Of a stretch of 64,000 bases of DNA, positions 36,745 to 45,342 are shown one piece after another. A model generated the notes under the pieces. That model searched no databases and was not told where the DNA came from. It saw nothing but the letters and a program-made list of their open reading frames with translations. Numbering within the stretch: position 1 is the first letter of the stretch; each line of letters starts with the position of its first letter. The DNA is from Myxococcota bacterium. Lineage in GTDB: Bacteria; Myxococcota_A; UBA9160; UBA4427. The stretch spans positions 1 through 64,000 of the forward strand of contig JANQEL010000132.1 in the NCBI GenBank assembly GCA_028278345.1, written 5' to 3'. The translations under genes were made by a program, and so were the position numbers.

Positions 36745-37410
36745 TCACTCGAGCTCCAGCTCCATCCCCATTCGCCAGACGGGCGGGACACCTCGACTCG
36801 CCGGTCCGGGAACACTCGTCTCCGCCAGGAGTTCGAGACCCTGGGATCGATAGAACCGGATCGCCGGGTTGTCGGCCAGCACGTCGAGCTCGAGTCGCGT
36901 GCATTGGAAGTTCCGCGCTCGCCGCTTCGCGTTCGCGAGCAGTTCGCGACCCACCCCCTTGCCGTGGTGCTCGGGTTTCACCGCGATGGAATTGACGAAG
37001 TAGCACCATGGCCTGACGACCGGATTCAGCCAACTCGTCTCTTCCGCGCGCATCACCAATCCGCCAACGTCATCACCCTTGACCTCGCCCGCCGCGATCA
37101 GCCCGGAAAGAAGGCTTCCCAGCGCATGCCCACGCTTCCGGAAAGCACTGCCCGGGAACCCGATCTCGATCCCCAGGAGCGCGTCTCCGCTGAAAGCCAC
37201 GCTCGACTCGTCAGCACTGAAGAGCGTGCCGGGCGTCAACCAGGAGCGGCGTACCACGGCATCGAAGACGCTTCGTGTGCCAAAAGTGTATTCGTAGGTC
37301 GCGGGGCCCGTGGAAAACACCAGCTCTGGGATGTCATCAATGAAGCGACTTGCAACAGAGTCGTCGCAGGGACGGATTTCAACGGCAGTACGCCTCGTGT
37401 CGGATGTCAT
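36745..37410 (-). CDS. GNAT-family N-acetyltransferase
   Basis: The 221-residue protein carries a GNAT acetyl-CoA site: YFVNSIAVKPEHHGKGVGRELLANAKRRA is strand beta 4 and the pyrophosphate loop (Q/RxxGxG/A form), and FYRSQGLELLAET is the C-terminal part. The N-terminal 110 residues are less typical. The start is taken at 37410, 8 bases after the upstream hydratase stop; the open frame to 38370 is a shadow. It is the last gene of the minus-strand amine operon and might acetylate an amine substrate or a pathway enzyme. Confidence 0.8.
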   Translation of the reverse strand: MTSDTRRTAVEIRPCDDSVASRFIDDIPELVFSTGPATYEYTFGTRSVFDAVVRRSWLTPGTLFSADESSVAFSGDALLGIEIGFPGSAFRKRGHALGSLLSGLIAAGEVKGDDVGGLVMRAEETSWLNPVVRPWCYFVNSIAVKPEHHGKGVGRELLANAKRRARNFQCTRLELDVLADNPAIRFYRSQGLELLAETSVPGPASRGVPPVWRMGMELELE

Positions 37411-37418
37411 GAGCCAAG

Positions 37419-38225
37419 CTACCGGTTGAACTGCGGCATCCGCTTCTCGAGGAAGGCGCGATAGCCTTCGATCTGATCCGGGGTGCCGAACGATGCGAGG
37501 AGTTCCCGCCTCTCGAGCGCGAGGTTCTCCTCGAGGGTCCGCTCGTGGGCATCGACGATGCAGCGCAGCATCCCGGCCACGGCTCCGGCCGGCTGGGAAG
37601 CGAGTTGCTGCGCGAGGTCGTGTGCGCGATCGAAGAGCTCGCCCACCGGCCAGACCTCGTGCACCAGTCCGATCCGCAGCGCTTCGGGCCCCGAGACGAA
37701 CTTCACGCGCAAGATCATGTCGAGTGCGTGCGCCGGTCCGACGAGCCGGGTGAGCCGCGCGCTTCCTCCCCAGCCCGGGACGCCGCCAAGGTCCATCTCC
37801 GGGAGGCCGATCCTGGCATCCTCTTCGGCCGCGAGGCGGAAGTGGCACGCGAGCGGCAGCTCCAGACCTCCACCGAGGCAATAGCCGGCGAGTACGGCGA
37901 CCACGGGCTTCTCGAGGTGTTCGATGGCGTGGAGAACGCGTAGTCGCTGGTCGAACAGTGGCTCCGGCCCGCCCATGCGCTTGATGCCATCGGGCAGCTC
38001 CTTCAGATCCATCCCCACCGAGAAATGCTCGGTCCCGGCGCCGCGGATTACGACGGCGCGAACTCTCGGATCCGACGCAATCCGACCCACCTCTTCCTCG
38101 AGCGCGTCCATGAACGCCATCGACATGCGATTGCGCGGAGGATCGTTGATCGTGAGCGTGCGCACGGGACCGTCGTCCTCGACTCGCAGCGCGTCTCGTG
38201 CGCCGATGGGTTGATCGGAATGCAT
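37419..38225 (-). CDS. Enoyl-CoA hydratase/isomerase family protein
   Basis: The 268-residue crotonase-fold protein has the oxyanion-hole segments HFSVGMDLKEL and AGYCLGGGLELPLACHFRLAAEEDARIGLPEMDLGGVPGWGG. The latter carries the usual Glu near the second catalytic position, so hydratase activity is possible. It presumably acts on an acyl-CoA intermediate of the operon. GAGGAG lies upstream of the ATG at 38225. It is 35 bases from the aminotransferase gene and 8 bases from the GNAT gene. Confidence 0.88.
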   Translation of the reverse strand: MHSDQPIGARDALRVEDDGPVRTLTINDPPRNRMSMAFMDALEEEVGRIASDPRVRAVVIRGAGTEHFSVGMDLKELPDGIKRMGGPEPLFDQRLRVLHAIEHLEKPVVAVLAGYCLGGGLELPLACHFRLAAEEDARIGLPEMDLGGVPGWGGSARLTRLVGPAHALDMILRVKFVSGPEALRIGLVHEVWPVGELFDRAHDLAQQLASQPAGAVAGMLRCIVDAHERTLEENLALERRELLASFGTPDQIEGYRAFLEKRMPQFNR

Positions 38226-38260
38226 GCTGTCCTCCTCGTGATCCGGCGTAAGGAAGCGTC

Positions 38261-39550
38261 CTATACTGACCGCGCAACGTCCTCGAAGGCGGAGCTGAGC
38301 ACGTCGAGCACCTGAGCGCATTCGTCCTCGCCAATGACGATGGGCGGCTGCAACCGCACGACGTTTCCAAACGAACCGCCCACGCCCACCAGGACGCCCG
38401 CCTCTCGGCACAGCTCGCGCACGCGTGCCGCCGCCGCGGGTGCGGGTGTCTTCTCGGAATCCCCCACGAGCTCGATTCCGATCATGAGCCCCTTGCCGCG
38501 CACATCTCCGAGAAGTGGGTTGTTCGCCTGAATCTTCTCCAACCCAGCGCGCAACTGGGCGCCTCGTTCGGCTGCGTTCTGTGGGAGTCTATGGTCGACG
38601 AGCACTCCGAGATTGGCGAGCGCTGCCGCGCAACTCACCGGATTGCCGCCGAAGGTCGAGAGGTGACTCCCGACGGTGAACGCATCTCCGATCTCGGGTC
38701 TTGCGATGAACGCGCTCAGCGGAAACCCGTTCGCGATTCCCTTCGCCATCGCGAGAATGTCGGGCTCGATACCACTGTGCTCGATGGCGAAGAGCTTTCC
38801 GGTCCTGCCGAATCCCGACTGCACCTCATCACACAGGAAGAGGATGTCGTGCGATTCGAGAACCTCCTTGACGAGCGGAAAGTAGTTCGCGGGAGGCGTG
38901 ATCATTCCGCCTTCACCGAGGAGGGGTTCGGCCACGAACACCGCGACATCTCCCGACGTCTGGTAGCGAATCACCTCGTCGAGGAAGTTGGCCGCACGAT
39001 CGCCGCATTCCTCTTCCGTCTTCGATCCGAAGGGGCAGCGATAGAAGTAGGGTGCCGGTGCGAAGGCCACCCCCGGCAGGTAGGGGCCACCGCCCTGCTT
39101 GCGTCCGCTATTTCCCGTGATCGATAGGGTTGCATTCGTACGACCGTGGAAGCTCTGCGTCAGTGCGATGACTTCCGTCTTTCCCGTGTAATGCTTCGCG
39201 AGGCGCAGGGCACCCTCGATTGCCTCGGCGCCGCTGCTGCCGAAGAAGCTCTTCTGAAGGCGGCCCGGAGTGACTTCGGCGAGGCGCATCGCCAGCTCGC
39301 CGGCTCGCGGGTTGTAATACACGTAGGTTCCACAGTGGACGAGCTTCTCCATTTGCGCCTTCGCGGCGCCAACGATCTCGGGGTGGCCGTGCCCCGCGTT
39401 CGTAACCGCAATACCGCTGAAGCAATCGAGATAGCTTCGACCGCCCCGGTCGACGAGCTGGGTTCCCGAGGCCTCTTCGACCTCGATCGGTTCGAATCCG
39501 GGCACCATCGAGGTGATCAGGTACTTCTCGTAGAGTTCGCGTGTCTCCAT
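38261..39550 (-). CDS. Class III aminotransferase (GABA/AGXT2-like)
   Basis: The 429-residue PLP enzyme has the SGAEAIEGALRLAKHYTG motif, SFHGRT, Asp241 in LFLCDEVQSGFGRTG and the PLP lysine Lys270 in MAKGIANGFPLSAF. This is the pattern of omega-aminotransferases acting on GABA, beta-alanine or beta-aminoisobutyrate, and of AGXT2. Next to MmsA, it fits conversion of a beta- or omega-amino acid to a semialdehyde. The start is at 39550, 8 bases after the mmsA stop, with AGGGA upstream. Confidence 0.88.
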   Translation of the reverse strand: METRELYEKYLITSMVPGFEPIEVEEASGTQLVDRGGRSYLDCFSGIAVTNAGHGHPEIVGAAKAQMEKLVHCGTYVYYNPRAGELAMRLAEVTPGRLQKSFFGSSGAEAIEGALRLAKHYTGKTEVIALTQSFHGRTNATLSITGNSGRKQGGGPYLPGVAFAPAPYFYRCPFGSKTEEECGDRAANFLDEVIRYQTSGDVAVFVAEPLLGEGGMITPPANYFPLVKEVLESHDILFLCDEVQSGFGRTGKLFAIEHSGIEPDILAMAKGIANGFPLSAFIARPEIGDAFTVGSHLSTFGGNPVSCAAALANLGVLVDHRLPQNAAERGAQLRAGLEKIQANNPLLGDVRGKGLMIGIELVGDSEKTPAPAAAARVRELCREAGVLVGVGGSFGNVVRLQPPIVIGEDECAQVLDVLSSAFEDVARSV

Positions 39551-39558
39551 CGGTTTCC

Positions 39559-41055
39559 CTAGTCCGAACGCGGAAACCCGAGGTCGACTCCGCGGCGCGC
39601 CGGATCTCCCCAGCGCGTCGTCACCACCTTGGGCTTCGTATAGAAGTGAACGCCCTCGGGCCCGTAGATCGAGTTCCCTCCGAACAGGGAGTTCTTCCAG
39701 CCACCGAACGAGTAATGGGCCATCGGTACAGGGATCGCGACGTTGATGCCGACCATGCCGACCTCGACTTCGCGCTGGAAGCGACGCGCCGCTCCTCCGT
39801 CGTTCGTGAAGATTGCCGTCCCATTCGCGAATTCGTTGGCGTTGACCAACTCGGCCGCTTCGTCGAAGCGCTCGGTACGTACGATGGAGAGAACGGGACC
39901 GAAGATTTCCTCGCGGTAGATCCGCATCGCCGGTTTGACGTCGTCGAAGAGGGTCGGACCTACGAAGAAACCATCCTCGTGGCCAGGGATGACGAGGGCG
40001 CTGCCATCACGAAGGATCGACGCGCCTTCGTCGATTCCCGAGGCGATGTAGCCCGCGACCTTCTCCCTGTGCTCCCGGGTGATGAGCGGGCCCATCTCCG
40101 AGTTCGAATCCGTCGCTGGCCCGACCCGGAGAGAGTCGATCCGCTCGACGATCCGCGGAACGAGGCGCTCGGCGCTGTTCCCCACCGCGACCACGACCGA
40201 GATCGCCATACATCGTTCGCCGGCGGATCCGTATCCCGCGGAGACGGCGGCATCGGCCGCGAGATCCATGTCGGCGTCCGGTAGGACCAGCATGTGGTTC
40301 TTCGCACCGCCAAGCGCCTGAATACGCTTGCCGTGTCGCGCGGCACCCTCGTGGATCGCCCGCGCGACGGGCGTGGAGCCAACGAACGAGAGTGCCGCCA
40401 CGTCGGGATGCTCGATCAAGCGCTCGACCGCGACCCGATCGCCGTGGACGACGTTGCATACGCCATCGGGGAGGCCGGCCGATTGCCAGAGTTCGGCGAG
40501 GCGGTTCGAAGCGGTCGGGTCCTTTTCCGAAGGCTTCATCACGACCGCGTTCCCGCAGGCGATCGCGATCGGCGCCATCCAGAGCGGCACCATGACGGGG
40601 AAGTTGAACGGCGTGATGCCCGCGACGACACCTACCGGCTCGCGGATCGAGGCGATGTCGACGCCGCGTGAAACCTGCGAAGAATGCTCGCCCTTCAAGA
40701 ACTGCGAGATTCCGCATGCAAACTCCACGACCTCGAGACCGCGCTGCACCTCTCCGAGCGCGTCGTCCACAGTCTTGCCGTGTTCCGCACTCACGACAGC
40801 CGCGAGTTCGTCGCGTGCGCTGTCAAGCTGCTCGCGGAAGCGGAAGAGAACCCGCGTCCGCTCGGCGAGTGAGGTCTCACGCCATTCGGCGAACGCCCCC
40901 TTGGCGACCGCCACCGCTCGATCCACGTCACCGACACTCGCGAAGGCGACGCGACCGCTCTCGCGGCCCGTTGCCGGGTCGAATACGGGTCCGGTCTGCT
41001 GACCGTCCCCAGGCGTCGAGGATCCGCCAATCCAATGGTGCAGGGTCGTGGTCAT
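39559..41055 (-). CDS. mmsA: CoA-acylating methylmalonate-semialdehyde dehydrogenase
   Basis: The 498-residue aldehyde dehydrogenase has Asn151 in PFNFPV, the catalytic Cys282 in GSAGERCMA and LGGAKNHMLVLPDAD. In most ALDHs that last segment holds the general-base Glu; its absence here is typical of MmsA, which resolves the thioester with CoA. It should convert malonic or methylmalonic semialdehyde to acetyl- or propionyl-CoA with NAD. GGAGGAAACC precedes the ATG at 41055; the frame open to 41241 was rejected. It is the fourth gene of the operon. Confidence 0.93.
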   Translation of the reverse strand: MTTTLHHWIGGSSTPGDGQQTGPVFDPATGRESGRVAFASVGDVDRAVAVAKGAFAEWRETSLAERTRVLFRFREQLDSARDELAAVVSAEHGKTVDDALGEVQRGLEVVEFACGISQFLKGEHSSQVSRGVDIASIREPVGVVAGITPFNFPVMVPLWMAPIAIACGNAVVMKPSEKDPTASNRLAELWQSAGLPDGVCNVVHGDRVAVERLIEHPDVAALSFVGSTPVARAIHEGAARHGKRIQALGGAKNHMLVLPDADMDLAADAAVSAGYGSAGERCMAISVVVAVGNSAERLVPRIVERIDSLRVGPATDSNSEMGPLITREHREKVAGYIASGIDEGASILRDGSALVIPGHEDGFFVGPTLFDDVKPAMRIYREEIFGPVLSIVRTERFDEAAELVNANEFANGTAIFTNDGGAARRFQREVEVGMVGINVAIPVPMAHYSFGGWKNSLFGGNSIYGPEGVHFYTKPKVVTTRWGDPARRGVDLGFPRSD

Positions 41056-41071
41056 GGTTTCCTCCGGTCGG

Positions 41072-41890
41072 TCAATCGTGACCACTCGATCCTGCGAACT
41101 CCTGATACAGCCGCGGGTCGTACGCGCCCAGGGCGCGGTACATCCCGTGCCCGATGATCTTCCGCAGGTCGGGGGACAACGTTTCCGAGAGTTCGGGTGG
41201 CACCGCGAGGTACTGGTTCTCTTCCTGCCGCAGCCATCCAAGCGAGTAGGTCAGAATCGCGCCGTAGCGCCAGTCTTCCGAGCGATTCTCGCCGCCCCCG
41301 TGGAGCGTGCCGCCGGCCCAGAAGAGGACGGAGCCGGCCGGCATTTCGGCCTGGACGATTTCGCTCGAAGTCGGTTCGCGATCGGCGGGCCATCGGTGGC
41401 TCCCGGGGACGAGTCGAGTGCCACCGTTGTCGGCGCGGAAGTCGGCCATCGCCCACATGCTGGCGAGCACGAGCTTCGGGCGGGGCAGAGGAAAGAAGGT
41501 GAACGAATCCTCTTCTCTGTGAAGGATCTGTTCTCGCGCGCCGGGCCCCACCGAGATCGCCGCCGAGACGTGCAATTGGTAGCCGAACTCGGCGCCGGGC
41601 CCGAGCCAACGATCGCAGAGACCGGTCGATGTGGGGTGCAACACGAGTTGCTCGACCGCCTTCGACCGCGCGATGAGGCCGACCACGCGACGCGTGTGCC
41701 CGGCGTAGAACGACTCGGGGTTGTCCGTCGTGTCGACGTACGCCGCCTGCAGGTAGGGGTCGAGTTCGCCGATGAAGTCGCTGCGTGTCTCCGACTTCAA
41801 TGCATCCGTGACGACAACGCAACCGGCCTCGTCGAGGGACGCTGCAATGTCGTCGATCGGGTCGTCTGCGCTGCAGCGGGGGACCTTCAT
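41072..41890 (-). CDS. Phytanoyl-CoA-dioxygenase-family (PhyH) hydroxylase
   Basis: The 272-residue protein has the PhyH-type beta-helix. Iron ligands appear as His124-x-Glu126 (LHREEDSF) and His197 (WAGGTLHGG), with TRLVPGSHRW between them and an Arg (about 208) suited to bind 2-oxoglutarate. The ligand pair is HxE rather than the usual HxD. The family hydroxylates small molecules such as ectoine, chlorinated amino acids and CoA thioesters. Placed between a kinase and mmsA, it could install the hydroxyl that the kinase phosphorylates. It starts 67 bases after the kinase gene. Confidence 0.83.
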   Translation of the reverse strand: MKVPRCSADDPIDDIAASLDEAGCVVVTDALKSETRSDFIGELDPYLQAAYVDTTDNPESFYAGHTRRVVGLIARSKAVEQLVLHPTSTGLCDRWLGPGAEFGYQLHVSAAISVGPGAREQILHREEDSFTFFPLPRPKLVLASMWAMADFRADNGGTRLVPGSHRWPADREPTSSEIVQAEMPAGSVLFWAGGTLHGGGENRSEDWRYGAILTYSLGWLRQEENQYLAVPPELSETLSPDLRKIIGHGMYRALGAYDPRLYQEFAGSSGHD

Positions 41891-41957
41891 GTCATCCTCC
41901 TCGTCTTCGCTGAGCGCGTGCCCACGATCGCGTCGGGGCGGGTCGATGCCGAGACGC

Positions 41958-42947
41958 TCACGCCGCGCGCATCGCCATCGCGGCTGTCGCTCGCTCGCAC
42001 GCCACCTCGATCACCTCGGGCAGAAACCTGTGAAGCGGCACGTCGGGCCGTTCGTTCAGCCAACCCACGAACGCGAGCGTTCGCGCCAACAGGAATTCGG
42101 GCAGTCGATCGAGCTCTTTCTCGTGCAGCGCGCGGCGCGAGCTGTATCCCTGGAGCAACGCATCGCGCGTTGCCTCGTAGGTCGACTCGCCGTACTCGTT
42201 GAACAACGCCACGCCGACGTCGTACATGTGCCAGCCGAATCCGGCGTCGTCGAAGTCGATCGCACACGGCCGACCCTCGACGACCAGTACGTTCGCGGGG
42301 TGCAGGTCGGCGTGGATCATGCTGTAGGCTTGCGACTTGCCGTAGTCGGTCAGGCGTGAATGCAGCCATTCCCGCGCGGAAGAAAGCAGTGAGCGCTCAG
42401 CGGAAGACAATCGGGGGAGATCCCAGAACCGCCCCCAGAAAGGGGAGTCTCCCATCAGTCCGTCGGCGTCGAGTGCATGGCGGGCGAACCGACTCGGTGG
42501 CTTCCATTGGATGGCCTGATCGTGCATCGCCGCCATCAAACGGCCGAGCTCCTGATACGCCTCAACGCGTGCTTGCGCGTTCGCATCGCCGAGATGCTCG
42601 TGGAGGGGCTTGCCGGAGAGCCAACGGGTGAGCCCGGCGAAGTGGATGCCCTCCCCTTCCGACAGCGCGACTTCGATGTAGTGCCTGCCGTCCTGCGTCG
42701 GAATCGCAGCGGGAACGCCGATACCCGCGACCTCGAGCGCCCGGGTCCACTGCACTTCCGACTCGAGCTCGCGCAGCGTGTGGTATCCGGGTCGGTGAAG
42801 GCGAAGTGCGTATGCGTCGCCTTCGCTCGACTCGATTCGGTAGACGAGGTTCTCGCTGACCGAGACGAGATCGATCTCGACCGACGAGATGTTCCATGCG
42901 CGCCCGGCTTCGTCGGCGAGACGCTTCGCGCTCGGATCCACCGTCAT
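41958..42947 (-). CDS. APH-family small-molecule kinase (hydroxylysine/homoserine-kinase-like)
   Basis: The 329-residue kinase-fold protein has SMIHADLHPANVLV (catalytic Asp) and CAIDFDDAGFG (metal-binding DFD equivalent), the APH/choline-kinase pattern. The N-lobe YRIESSEGDAYALRLHR supplies the ATP lysine/arginine. Its ATG overlaps the stop of the upstream aminotransferase-like gene (ATGA), so the two proteins are made together. In animals a similar pair, hydroxylysine kinase plus phospho-lyase, degrades hydroxylysine. This supports phosphorylation of an amino alcohol rather than drug resistance. The substrate is not proven. Confidence 0.85.
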   Translation of the reverse strand: MTVDPSAKRLADEAGRAWNISSVEIDLVSVSENLVYRIESSEGDAYALRLHRPGYHTLRELESEVQWTRALEVAGIGVPAAIPTQDGRHYIEVALSEGEGIHFAGLTRWLSGKPLHEHLGDANAQARVEAYQELGRLMAAMHDQAIQWKPPSRFARHALDADGLMGDSPFWGRFWDLPRLSSAERSLLSSAREWLHSRLTDYGKSQAYSMIHADLHPANVLVVEGRPCAIDFDDAGFGWHMYDVGVALFNEYGESTYEATRDALLQGYSSRRALHEKELDRLPEFLLARTLAFVGWLNERPDVPLHRFLPEVIEVACERATAAMAMRAA

Positions 42948-44224
42948 GATCGATCGGTCTCCCGAACCGTCTGTTCGAAGGCATCGAGGAACGAATCGGC
43001 GTGGTCGCGACCGAAGACGAGCGGCGGCCGGATCTTCAGGACGTTGAAGTGGGCACCCGCGCTTTCGAGCAGGAACCCCCGCTCGCGCAGTCGGTTGACG
43101 ATTCTCCGCGCACCTTTGGGATCCGGTGTGCGAGCTTCTTGATCGCCCACCCAATCGATGCCCAGGAACAATCCCTGGCCACGCACGTCTCCGATCCCCT
43201 CACCATCAATGCGCGAAAGCGCATTCTTGAGATAGGCGCCGACCTCAGCCGCCTGTCGCACCAGGTTTTCGTCGTCGATCACATCGAGCACAGCTGCGCC
43301 CGCAGCGGCCTGCAATGGACTGGCCGCAAACGTGTTGAAGTAGCCGGTCTGCTTGCGGAACCGTTCGACGAGTTCGGCACCAGCCACCACACCGCCGAGC
43401 GGTACGCCAGCGCCCATCGGCTTGCCCATCGTCGCAATGTCCGGCACGAATCCAGCGGCTTCGTAGCCCCACCACTGCCCGCTCCGCCCGAATCCGGCCT
43501 GCACTTCGTCGGCGATGACGAGCCCACCGGCTTCGCGCACGAGTTTCGTCGCGCGATCCCAGTAGCCTTTGGGGACGTCGGGAAGGCCTTCGTTGGCGAA
43601 AAGAGGGCAGACGACGAAGCATGCGACGCCGACGCCGCTGGATTCGAGGGACTCGATCGCTGCGCGAATGTCATCGAGGTAGCGCTCGCAGAGATCTTCC
43701 TGCGATAACCCCGGCTCGATGGGGCGATACGCGTCGGGAAACCGGGCGGCTCGTACTTCGGGATCCTCACGACTCCCTGCCCAGGTGAGCTTGTGCACGA
43801 GCTCAGTATTTCCGTGGTAGGCCCGGTCCGAACAAACGATTCCGCGCTTGCCCGTCGCGGCGCGTGCCATCGCGATGGCGACTTCGTTCGCCTCGCTCCC
43901 GGTACAGGTGAAGACGATCCGATCGAGAGAATCGTGATGTCGCGCGACCAGTCGCTCGGCGTAGTGCACGACGCCTTCGTGCAGATACCGGCTGTGGACG
44001 TTGAGCAGCTCGACCTGCCGGTGGATCGACTCGACCACATGAGGGTGCGCGTGCCCAACGCACGGGACGTTGTTGTAGAGGTCGAGATAGCGGCGGCCGT
44101 CTGCGTCGAACACGTGCACCCCCTCCCCGCGAACGAGATGAAGGGGTTCGTCGTAGAAGAGCTTGGCTCCGGCCCCGAATACGTGTTCGCGCCGCTCCGC
44201 CAGCGCGCGGGTCGCTTCGTCCAT
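42944..44224 (-). CDS. PLP-dependent class III enzyme, ETNPPL/PHYKPL-like phospho-lyase
   Basis: The 426-residue fold-type I PLP protein has TGSEANEVAIAMARAATG, Asp239 in VIADEVQAGFGRSG and the PLP lysine Lys268 in MGKPMGAGVP. The segment NNVPCVGHAHPHVVES with ELLNVHSRYLH closely resembles, from memory, ethanolamine-phosphate and phosphohydroxylysine phospho-lyases. Those enzymes release phosphate and ammonia and leave an aldehyde, instead of transaminating. The coupled kinase supports that reading. The ATG at 44224 is preferred over 44293 and 44398, which lie in the regulatory region. Confidence 0.85.
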   Translation of the reverse strand: MDEATRALAERREHVFGAGAKLFYDEPLHLVRGEGVHVFDADGRRYLDLYNNVPCVGHAHPHVVESIHRQVELLNVHSRYLHEGVVHYAERLVARHHDSLDRIVFTCTGSEANEVAIAMARAATGKRGIVCSDRAYHGNTELVHKLTWAGSREDPEVRAARFPDAYRPIEPGLSQEDLCERYLDDIRAAIESLESSGVGVACFVVCPLFANEGLPDVPKGYWDRATKLVREAGGLVIADEVQAGFGRSGQWWGYEAAGFVPDIATMGKPMGAGVPLGGVVAGAELVERFRKQTGYFNTFAASPLQAAAGAAVLDVIDDENLVRQAAEVGAYLKNALSRIDGEGIGDVRGQGLFLGIDWVGDQEARTPDPKGARRIVNRLRERGFLLESAGAHFNVLKIRPPLVFGRDHADSFLDAFEQTVRETDRS

Positions 44225-44276
44225 TGGGGAGTGCTCCGTCGACCTGAGAGAATTTTCGATCGCCTCTTGCGTTTGG

Positions 44277-44289
44277 ACGATATTATCGT
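44277..44289. promoter_or_regulatory. Palindrome in the divergent region before TetR
   Basis: ACGATA-T-TATCGT is a perfect 13-bp palindrome between the phospho-lyase gene and the TetR gene. It contains TATTAT (44281-44286) as a plus-strand -10 and GATAAT on the minus strand, so binding would shut both genes. A second palindrome TACATATGTA overlaps at 44289-44298, just before the TetR ATG. Confidence 0.6.
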
Positions 44290-44301
44290 ACATATGTAAG
44301 A

Positions 44302-44898
44302 ATGCAACCGACGATCGACAACGCGGATGGAGTCCGGCGTTCCAGGGCTGAGCGGACGCGTGAGCGAATTCTCGAGGCGGCATTGCGCGTCGTGGCACGC
44401 GGCGGCGTCGACGAGGTGACCCATCGCAGCGTCGCCAAGGAAGCGGGCTTGACGCACGGAACGCTGACCTACCACTTCAAGTCCCGCGACGACATCGTGC
44501 TGGCTGCGTTTCGCAACTACATCGCGAACTACCTCGAAATGCTCGAAGCCCTGTTCGAGGAGCGCGCCGAGGGGGGCTGGACGGTCGAAGACTTCAGCGT
44601 GGAGTTGCAGACGCGTCAGCTCCGCCACCGCGAGATGCTCGCCGCCGAGTACGAGTTGATTCTCTATGCCGCGCGCAACGAGGAACTTGCACGCGAGTAC
44701 CAGCGCTGGCAGCGCCGCATGGAGTCCGAGATCGCGGAAGTCCTCGAAGAACAGGGCGCAGCGCACCCGCGCGAGGCCGCGCGAATCATCATGGGCCTCA
44801 CTCGCGCCTTCGAGCTTGCCTGCCTCACCGAGCCGAACAAGAAGCCCGAGGATCTCGGGCATCAGCTCGAACGCATCATGCCTGCGTTGCTTGGCTGA
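44302..44898 (+). CDS. TetR-family regulator of the amine gene cluster
   Basis: The 198-residue protein has a TetR helix-turn-helix (AALRVVARGGVDEVTHRSVAKEAGLTHGTLTYHFKSRDDIV) and a helical sensor domain. It sits exactly at the divide between the minus-strand operon (phospho-lyase to GNAT) and the plus-strand operon (cupin to ureohydrolase). It is therefore the natural regulator of both. Its ATG follows the palindromic region by only a few bases, and no ribosome site is visible, so the mRNA may be nearly leaderless. The inducer is presumably the amine substrate. Confidence 0.87.
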   Translation: MQPTIDNADGVRRSRAERTRERILEAALRVVARGGVDEVTHRSVAKEAGLTHGTLTYHFKSRDDIVLAAFRNYIANYLEMLEALFEERAEGGWTVEDFSVELQTRQLRHREMLAAEYELILYAARNEELAREYQRWQRRMESEIAEVLEEQGAAHPREAARIIMGLTRAFELACLTEPNKKPEDLGHQLERIMPALLG

Positions 44899-44966
44899 TA
44901 GCGGAGAAGCTCGCTCGCCGAGCGCAACTCCCACTTCAACCCCGAACTACATCAGGAGAGACCGAG

Positions 44967-45326
44967 ATGACAGCCAATGCAATAGCGATTCACGAAGAGA
45001 GCGGGACACCTCAGGGCTCCACTGAGCTCCCTGCCAACATTGTCTCGGAGGGACGGGCGATCTCCGAGTCGTGGATCACGGGCGAATTTCAAGCGGAAGG
45101 CCAAGTTCGCACCGGCATCTGGGTCGGCGAGCCGTGCACGATCGACATCCCCTTCTACCCGAACGACGAGATCTTCACGGTGCTCTCTGGAGCGATCGAG
45201 ATGACGAACCACGACGGATCGACTGTCATGGTCGGGCCCGGGGAGAGCGGCCTCGTTCGCAAGGGTTGGAAGGGCACGTTCCGCGTCGTCGGAACCACGA
45301 AGAAGTGCTTCGTGGACATCGGCTAG
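44967..45326 (+). CDS. DUF861/cupin_3 protein
   Basis: The 119-residue single-domain cupin has FQAEGQVRTGIWVGEPCTIDIPFYPNDEIFTVLSGAIEMTNHDG and GPGESGLVRKGWKGTFRVV, the cupin_3 pattern. Members often sit beside FAD amine oxidases of the PuuB type, as here. The metal-binding histidines of classic cupins are largely missing (the second strand has PND rather than HxH), so a catalytic role is doubtful. AGGAGA precedes the ATG. The amine oxidase gene follows 16 bases later. Confidence 0.82.
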   Translation: MTANAIAIHEESGTPQGSTELPANIVSEGRAISESWITGEFQAEGQVRTGIWVGEPCTIDIPFYPNDEIFTVLSGAIEMTNHDGSTVMVGPGESGLVRKGWKGTFRVVGTTKKCFVDIG

Positions 45327-45342
45327 CGAGCGCACTCGAACA

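Noticed and set aside
37411-38370. N-terminal extension of the GNAT protein giving a 541-codon frame.
   Set aside because: The extension is a shadow of the enoyl-CoA hydratase gene. An ATG at 37410 gives a normal GNAT length.
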